A stretch of DNA of 19,246 bases from Chloroflexota bacterium. GTDB taxonomy: Bacteria > Chloroflexota > Ktedonobacteria > Ktedonobacterales > Ktedonobacteraceae. Positions 15,245 to 19,246 of this stretch are shown piece after piece; position 1 is the stretch's first letter; the number at the start of each line of letters is the position of its first letter. The translations under genes were made by a program, and so were the position numbers. The notes under the pieces were generated by a model that was given only the letters and a program-made list of their open reading frames with translations, searched no databases and had not been told where the DNA came from. Location of the stretch: contig VBHI01000047.1 in NCBI GenBank assembly GCA_005881495.1, positions 1 through 19,246 on the forward strand, in the 5' to 3' direction.

Positions 15245-15401
15245 CTGTTAGATGTAGCCCCAAGAAACGAAAATGATCCACATATTTAATCAGGGTCTTG
15301 GGTATTATTCATCTTTGCTTCCTGGTGCTCCTGTATCGGTTTCAATGGTATCATGCGCATCAATCCCTTTCGTTCGCGTGGCTTTTCCTGTATATCCCGT
15401 G

Positions 15402-15430
15402 TTTACCTTTGAGCATTCGTAGCGTATGAT
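15402..15430 (+). promoter_or_regulatory. Probable promoter of the 15481 gene
   Basis: TTTACC (15402-15407), 17 nt, then TATGAT (15425-15430). The predicted start lies about 45 nt before the ATG, and AGGAGAAAAGT precedes the ATG. The -35 matches consensus at 4 of 6 positions, the -10 at 5 of 6. Confidence 0.5.
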
Positions 15431-15480
15431 AAACATTGCCGGGCTACATTAAGAGGCCTTCTGATAAATAGGAGAAAAGT

Positions 15481-16242
15481 ATGACAGAAGATGCACAAGC
15501 GGCAAAACCACGAGTTGGAAAGCCGGAGACAGCAGTGTTGGGACGACTGAGGAAGAAAAGCCACGAGGAGTTGCTCTTTCTCGTGGAACAGCTTCTGGAA
15601 CGCAAGCCTGACATTGGGCCGCTGATTGAACTGCTCATAGAACTTCCAGTCCCCCATTCGAGCCAGCAAGAGAAAACACCTGGCAGGGGTAATAATCGTA
15701 CACTCAATCTTTCCAGCATCCGCAAGCAGTTAGAAGCGGCTTTATACTACGCGGGCGAAGGGTGGGAGTCCGTAGGTTTGATCGAAGCGGAGTTACGTCG
15801 GCTGTGTGGGATAGGCGATGATTTTGCAGATGCCGGAGAATGGGCCAACGCCCAGGCAGTGTATGCCGCGATTACAGGGGAAGCTATCGCAAGATATGAG
15901 GAACTGGAAGATGAATGGCAGATCGCTGCGATCATTGACGAGTGTACGGATGGTCTGGCATTGTGTCTGGACACGCAACGTGACCTGCCAGAGAATGAAC
16001 AACTGAGCGTCACCAATCGTGAGGAATTGCTTACCTCCCTGTTCGAAATCTGGAAGTTTGGACAGGATTACGGAGGGATCGACACGGATGTCGTAGGAAC
16101 GATTGCGCGGAATGTGACGAAAGATGAACACAGGATGGTTGAGGGATGGCTCCGGCAGGAAATACATTCAAACCAGGGGAGCAAGTGGCGCAACCAGGCT
16201 CTGGTGAGTTTTAAAGAGGAACTCGAGAAGCAGGGCCTGTAA
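15481..16242 (+). CDS. Helical hypothetical protein, TPR-like
   Basis: A 253-residue, mostly helical protein that I cannot assign to a characterised function. The N-terminus has RKKSHEELLFLVEQLLERKP (24-43), a leucine-rich helix. The middle (about 85-160) has helix pairs of TPR-like spacing (FADAGEWANAQAVYAAITGE, then YEELEDEWQIAAIIDECTDG). In related Chloroflexota similar regions are linked to SWIM-type zinc finger proteins, which is from memory and unconfirmed; the zinc finger itself is absent here. AGGAGAAAAGT gives a clear ribosome binding site. The next open frame, an integrase-like domain, follows directly and the SEC-C protein lies further on; the three may form one cluster. Confidence 0.75.
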   Translation: MTEDAQAAKPRVGKPETAVLGRLRKKSHEELLFLVEQLLERKPDIGPLIELLIELPVPHSSQQEKTPGRGNNRTLNLSSIRKQLEAALYYAGEGWESVGLIEAELRRLCGIGDDFADAGEWANAQAVYAAITGEAIARYEELEDEWQIAAIIDECTDGLALCLDTQRDLPENEQLSVTNREELLTSLFEIWKFGQDYGGIDTDVVGTIARNVTKDEHRMVEGWLRQEIHSNQGSKWRNQALVSFKEELEKQGL

Positions 16243-16327
16243 TCAAGCGAAACCATCAGACCGAACAATTGCTTCATTCTCTACGCGATTTCTTGATGAT
16301 TTTGAGGCCTGGCTTGAGCAATCGGGC

Positions 16328-16636
16328 TTGAGCGAGAAAACCGTCGAAACCCACGTCGGCAACATCGACTTTTTTACCAACTATCTCGTGTATTATGAGC
16401 CGTTGAAAAAACTCGATGAGGCCAATAGGGACGATGTGTGGATGTTTTTAGCGAACTGGTTTCCCCGGAAAGCATTGTGGGCCTCCGTAACCAGTGTAAA
16501 ATCCTATTTAGCATCATTCAAGAAGTTCTTCCGGTGGATGGGAGAAACAGGTCGTGGCTCTCCCGAAACCGTTGCTGATGTGCTGCATACCCTTAAATAT
16601 GACCGGGACGAATTTCTCGAAAGAGTGGCTGAGTAG
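16328..16636 (+). CDS. Integrase-like core-binding (SAM-like) domain protein, no catalytic domain
   Basis: The conventional frame starts at a TTG and has 102 residues: SEKTVETHVGNIDFFTNYL, then WASVTSVKSYLASFKKFFRW (about 52-71). This is the N-terminal helical DNA-binding domain of tyrosine recombinases, with no Arg-His-Arg-Tyr domain following. The frame is open back to 16208, and its upstream part reads FLDDFEAWLEQSGL at 16289-16330. This looks like part of the same domain, yet there is no ATG, GTG or TTG before it, only an ATT at 16268. No ribosome binding site is visible. Either a rare start is used, or the gene has lost its 5' end. It may be a relic of a recombinase gene or a small DNA-binding protein of unknown role. 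Confidence 0.55.
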   Translation: MSEKTVETHVGNIDFFTNYLVYYEPLKKLDEANRDDVWMFLANWFPRKALWASVTSVKSYLASFKKFFRWMGETGRGSPETVADVLHTLKYDRDEFLERVAE

Positions 16637-16757
16637 GGAGTGTTCAGCATGTCTCGAAAGAAAGTGGGCGAGTGACGACCGAAATCAATGCAACGTGCTA
16701 CATTGAAACCATGTCCTGTATGAAAGAGTAGCGACACTGACAAGTGAAGGAGGGTCT

Positions 16758-17174
16758 ATGAAGCAGAGAGATAGGGCGAAAGGTGATATGCACCTCGTCG
16801 ATGAAATCGTCCACTTGGATCCGAATGGGGGAGTTTTGGTCCATACGACCTGTTGGCGACCACAACCAGGCGATCCGAATCCCGAGCAGCCGGGAGAGAG
16901 GGTCTCCATCATGAGCTACCACCCGACAGGTGCCGAGGATCCCTGTCCTTGTAGCAGTGGCAAACCCTTTGGTGCCTGTTGCCGACTACTGCCGTATTGG
17001 CGGCCTGTCTGCCCCAATCCGAGCATGCAGGGATATAGCCTGGTGCACCCACAATCAGCCCGCTTCACGAATATCCTTGCCGATGTGGTGTACGCTTTCT
17101 TGCAAGACGATAAGCGGCTCTATTGTGTCGAGGATAGCCCACGTCGCGCGCTTTGGACCTATTCGAACTGCTAG
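16758..17174 (+). CDS. SEC-C motif protein, 5' part (frameshifted)
   Basis: A 138-residue frame with GAAGGAGGG close before the ATG. It carries the family block TCWRPQPGDPNPEQPGE (about 31-47), then the SEC-C zinc motif DPCPCSSGKPFGACC (about 60-74), with Cys pairs arranged as in SecA and many small proteins, followed by RLLPYWRPVCPNPSMQGYS. SEC-C motifs bind zinc and usually mediate protein contacts. The last residues of this frame (LWTYSNC) are short, and a second frame carries on with a well-formed continuation, so the intact gene probably ran to 17335. A paralogous fragment lies at 126-314. No function is known for this family. Confidence 0.7.
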   Translation: MKQRDRAKGDMHLVDEIVHLDPNGGVLVHTTCWRPQPGDPNPEQPGERVSIMSYHPTGAEDPCPCSSGKPFGACCRLLPYWRPVCPNPSMQGYSLVHPQSARFTNILADVVYAFLQDDKRLYCVEDSPRRALWTYSNC

Positions 17175-17335
17175 AGAGTCGCACCTTATTGATTACTGCA
17201 CTTAGCGATGCCCGCATGGAGATGTTGCTAGAGCTTGTGCACCCTCTCAAGCTAGGCCCCCCTCAAGTACAGCTAGAACCCGTCCCACGTCTAGAGAAAC
17301 CGGTACGGAAAGCGTCAAGAAGGCGGTTTAGATAG
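17138..17335 (+). pseudogene. 3' part of the SEC-C gene after a frameshift
   Basis: This frame is open from 17138 (a stop at 17135-17137 precedes it) and overlaps the end of the SEC-C frame. It encodes a regular sequence, LDLFELLESRTLLITALSDA and ARMEMLLELVHP, ending in a basic tail KASRRRFR. It has no ATG or ribosome binding site at its head. The simplest view is a small indel between about 17138 and 17174 that split one gene; a programmed shift is not supported by an obvious slippery heptamer. Confidence 0.55.
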
Positions 17336-17353
17336 TAGAATGACTTTTCATGA

Positions 17354-18355
17354 TCAAACTGTCCCTGTACAGTAATCGGGCAATGCACCAGAGAACTTGT
17401 CGGGATGAGCGATCTGTGCCAGACAGCGCAGCCCCTCTACCAGTCTTGGGCCGGGATGCTGCATGATGTTGACGTTGATGCGGTACACCTGGTGCAATTT
17501 AAGCGCATCGATGCTGCTCCAGTTGGGGCGCTTATACACCAGGGTGGGATTGCCACCAAAAGCCGGATCTTCAGTCAGAATGACAAACTGCGGGTTGGCG
17601 GCGAAGATTGCTTCGTCTGTGACCTGTGGATAACCACCACCACCCGTATTGCCATGGAAGATATTTATGCCATTTGCGTCCTGCAGCAATTCATCACCAA
17701 AGGAACCACCGCCAAAGACATAGGGTTTTCCTGGCGTGCTATCATCTACTTCGAGTAGCACTCTCGGCGCGGCCGTGCCTGCCACTGCCGCCTTGATTCC
17801 ATTGATTTGCTGCTGCAGCTGGTTCACAAGCGATACAGCAGTGGCCTGTGTGGATGTCAGGTGCCCTACCAGCAAAATTTGCTGGAGCACCCCTGAGAAA
17901 TTCGTGATTGGCAGATCGACGACCCGCAAGCCCAGGTTTTCGAGCTGCTGATCATACTGTTTCGTCTCGCCACCCCAGCTCAGGATCAGGTCAGGCTTCA
18001 ATGCAACGATCTGCTCAACATTGTACTTTCCATTGACATCCGAAACCTTAGGTAGAGATGCCAATTCAGGCGGGTAGCTCGTGTAATAATCAACAGCGAT
18101 TACCCGACCCTGGAGATGCAATGCCCCCAGTATTTCACTCGTACTTGGAAGCAGCGAGATGATACGTCGCGGAGCAGTGGTCGGAAAGACAATCGGTGTT
18201 CTGTAAAAATCGAGCGCTAAGGTGGAAGTGGGCGTCGGGGGTGTTGGCAGTGATCCGGTCGTTGTTGATGTGCTTTGTCCACATGCAGTGAGCAGCACGA
18301 ATAAAGACAATAGCAGCACCAGGGACACTCGAAAAGAGAGAAGACGGGAGAACAT
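17354..18355 (-). CDS. btuF: Cobalamin/iron-siderophore-type ABC transporter substrate-binding lipoprotein (BtuF-like)
   Basis: The start is set at 18355: it has AGGAGG 9 nt upstream, and the protein then begins with a clear lipoprotein signal, MFSRLLSFRVSLVLLLSLFV, with lipobox LTAC (Cys25 lipidated). The mature domain fits the BtuF/FecB clamshell family: PRRIISLLPSTSEILGAL, VDYYTSYP, VSDVNGKYNVEQIVALKPDL and GGSFGDELLQDANGIN. Members bind a corrinoid or siderophore outside the membrane and pass it to a BtuCD permease, not seen here. A cobalamin riboswitch and a consensus promoter lie directly upstream, which strongly favours corrinoid as ligand. A longer frame to 18433 lacks a ribosome binding site and runs into riboswitch leader sequence. 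It converges on the broken SEC-C gene. Confidence 0.9.
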   Translation of the reverse strand: MFSRLLSFRVSLVLLLSLFVLLTACGQSTSTTTGSLPTPPTPTSTLALDFYRTPIVFPTTAPRRIISLLPSTSEILGALHLQGRVIAVDYYTSYPPELASLPKVSDVNGKYNVEQIVALKPDLILSWGGETKQYDQQLENLGLRVVDLPITNFSGVLQQILLVGHLTSTQATAVSLVNQLQQQINGIKAAVAGTAAPRVLLEVDDSTPGKPYVFGGGSFGDELLQDANGINIFHGNTGGGGYPQVTDEAIFAANPQFVILTEDPAFGGNPTLVYKRPNWSSIDALKLHQVYRINVNIMQHPGPRLVEGLRCLAQIAHPDKFSGALPDYCTGTV

Positions 18356-18358
18356 CGA

Positions 18359-18379
18359 GTTGTAACCTCCTATTACAAC
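18359..18379 (-). promoter_or_regulatory. Hairpin that places the btuF Shine-Dalgarno in its loop
   Basis: On the minus strand GTTGTAA and TTACAAC form a perfect 7-bp stem around a 7-nt loop that contains AGGAGG (18366-18371). It lies 3 nt upstream of the ATG. The fold could modulate ribosome access and be coupled to the riboswitch. No terminator with a T-tract was seen in the expression platform. Confidence 0.45.
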
Positions 18380-18514
18380 GCTCGCTGTCTCCTCGCGGCA
18401 ATGGAGGCAAACCAGGGACATATTCGAACCCAACTCGTGAAGCGATGTTTTACTTCACTTTGGTCGCCGATGTCTCGGTAGCTCGCTCCTCTTACGCGAA
18501 GGATCGTGAGCATA

Positions 18515-18702
18515 CCTCACCGGGCAGGTCTCCTGGCTTCTGGCTTCAAGCGCTTCTCATCTTGCCTTCCCATTCGATTGCGGAACAGTGGCATAATCTC
18601 TTGAACGAAAGAGGATGAGTCGCTCACCAGTTACAGTAGCGCGTGAGACTGCGCCGGATTTGCACCGGCTTCCCTATTCTGCCTGTTCTCCAGGCCACCC
18701 AA
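18515..18702 (-). ncRNA. Cobalamin riboswitch upstream of btuF
   Basis: Conserved elements are read on the minus strand. The core GGGAAGCCGGTGCAAATCCG (within 18651-18674) is followed by CACGCGCTACTGTAACTGG, and a B12-box-like AGCCAGGAGACCTGCC closes the aptamer at 18523-18538. These are the hallmark blocks of the adenosylcobalamin/cobalamin family. The riboswitch sits between a consensus promoter and btuF, so high corrinoid is expected to lower uptake. The expression platform has no terminator, which suggests control of translation or a hairpin near the Shine-Dalgarno. End positions are approximate. Confidence 0.93.
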
Positions 18703-18724
18703 TGAGCACAATAGTGATGGATGT

Positions 18725-18754
18725 AGTATACGCATGGGGCCTGGGTGATGTCAA
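18725..18754 (-). promoter_or_regulatory. Promoter of the riboswitch-btuF transcript
   Basis: On the minus strand TTGACA (18749-18754, perfect), 18-nt spacer, TATACT (18725-18730). Transcription is expected near 18718, a short way before the riboswitch core. The promoter lies between cobU and the riboswitch, so btuF need not be read from cobU. Confidence 0.75.
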
Positions 18755-18803
18755 CGATATAGCTCGTTTCCATCTACTACATGTGGGGAGTTATGGCCGG
18801 GTC

Positions 18804-19246
18804 TTATAAAGAGGCCTCCTCGTGCAAACGCTTGATATCTACTGCCATGCCTGCCACCATCAAGTACACGCGATCAGCAGCCTGCGCAAGGCGCTGATTG
18901 ACATATCCAAGGGTATCGCGGTAGACTCGTCCGAGAGGATAGGCCGGGACAACGCCAAGGCCAACCTCGTTTGTGACCACTATGAGCGTTTTGTTTGGCC
19001 CCGCAGATTGCACCACAGCGAGAAGCGTTTCGATGTGTTTCAAGGGCCGTTCATCAAACAGGTTGCTCGTTATGCGCAGTTCTTGTTTTCCCTTATCATC
19101 ACTTTCACGCTGCCCCGACTCTTGCTTCAACATGTTCCCCAACCAGAGTGTCACGCAGTCCAAAAGCAATACATCCGCAAGCTTGTACGCCTGCCGTACC
19201 GCTCCTGCAAGGTCAAGTGGTTCCTCGATCGTGTGCCACTCCCGTG
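18804..19246 (-). CDS. cobU: Adenosylcobinamide kinase / guanylyltransferase, C-terminal part
   Basis: The frame runs off the right edge, so the N-terminal P-loop is not visible. The visible 146 residues match CobU/CobP: REWHTIEEPLDLAGAVR, then LLLDCVTLWLGNML, VVTNEVGLGVVPAYPLGRVY and RDTLGYVNQRLAQAADRVYL, ending VAGMAVDIKRL. The enzyme phosphorylates adenosylcobinamide and transfers GMP to it, in cytoplasmic corrinoid salvage and nucleotide-loop assembly. The NEVGLGxVP segment is among the most conserved in the family. A 25-residue hydrophilic insert (KQESGQRESDDKGKQE) follows NML. The neighbouring riboswitch and BtuF fit the pathway. The stop is at 18804-18806. Confidence 0.93.
   Translation of the reverse strand, partial: REWHTIEEPLDLAGAVRQAYKLADVLLLDCVTLWLGNMLKQESGQRESDDKGKQELRITSNLFDERPLKHIETLLAVVQSAGPNKTLIVVTNEVGLGVVPAYPLGRVYRDTLGYVNQRLAQAADRVYLMVAGMAVDIKRLHEEASL

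Noticed and set aside
16649..16675. Eight-codon frame MSRKKVGE
   Set aside because: Too short and without context; chance.
17354..18433. Longer start for btuF
   Set aside because: No ribosome binding site and no lipoprotein signal at that position; ATG 18355 has both.
18420..18435. tRNA T-loop-like GGTTCGAA
   Set aside because: No acceptor or anticodon stems around it.

Overview
The window looks like a chromosomal segment of a large-genome Gram-positive-type Chloroflexota, probably of the Ktedonobacteria. This is an inference from gene content: a Ser/Thr kinase fused to an nSTAND NTPase, an F420-type oxidoreductase, SEC-C proteins carrying a repeated CWRPxPGDPNPEQPGE block, pentapeptide-repeat and DinB-like proteins, and many small scattered genes with broken relatives. 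No rRNA, tRNA, CRISPR array or intact transposase was found.

Layout. 1-314: two fragments in the same frame, a C-terminal gene tail and a decayed SEC-C-family relative. 405-1932: OsmC peroxiredoxin and a VOC protein, both on minus; the VOC gene has a consensus promoter ending 6 nt before its ATG, so its mRNA is probably leaderless. 2278-5748: the main gene, an 1156-residue protein with kinase, TIR-like domain, nSTAND NTPase, one membrane span and a C-terminal beta-helix. 5787-8103 (minus): a SnoaL-like protein, a 650-nt non-coding stretch with three palindromes (one with perfect 22-bp arms), and a two-span pentapeptide-repeat protein. 8250-10737: an LLM-class oxidoreductase diverging from an AI-2E-family transporter. 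10755-12550 (minus): an HpaI-type aldolase and a D-2-hydroxyacid dehydrogenase, a probable operon. 12885-14138: a DinB-like protein and a membrane-tethered zincin. 14158-15244 (minus): an AT-rich lycopene-cyclase-domain protein and a small membrane protein. 15481-17335: a helical hypothetical protein, a catalytic-domain-less integrase-like core-binding protein, and a frameshifted SEC-C protein. 17354-19246 (minus): a cobalamin module of partial cobU, a consensus promoter, a cobalamin riboswitch and a BtuF-type lipoprotein.

How genes work together. The clearest functional unit is the B12 module: a riboswitch controls corrinoid uptake next to a cobinamide-salvage enzyme. The aldolase and dehydrogenase probably act together on 2-keto or 2-hydroxy acids. 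The kinase/TIR-like/NTPase/beta-helix protein reads as a one-protein membrane receptor with its effectors and is the most unusual item. Dispersed fragments of the same gene families at 1-314, 12683-12775 and 16758-17335 suggest past duplication and decay.
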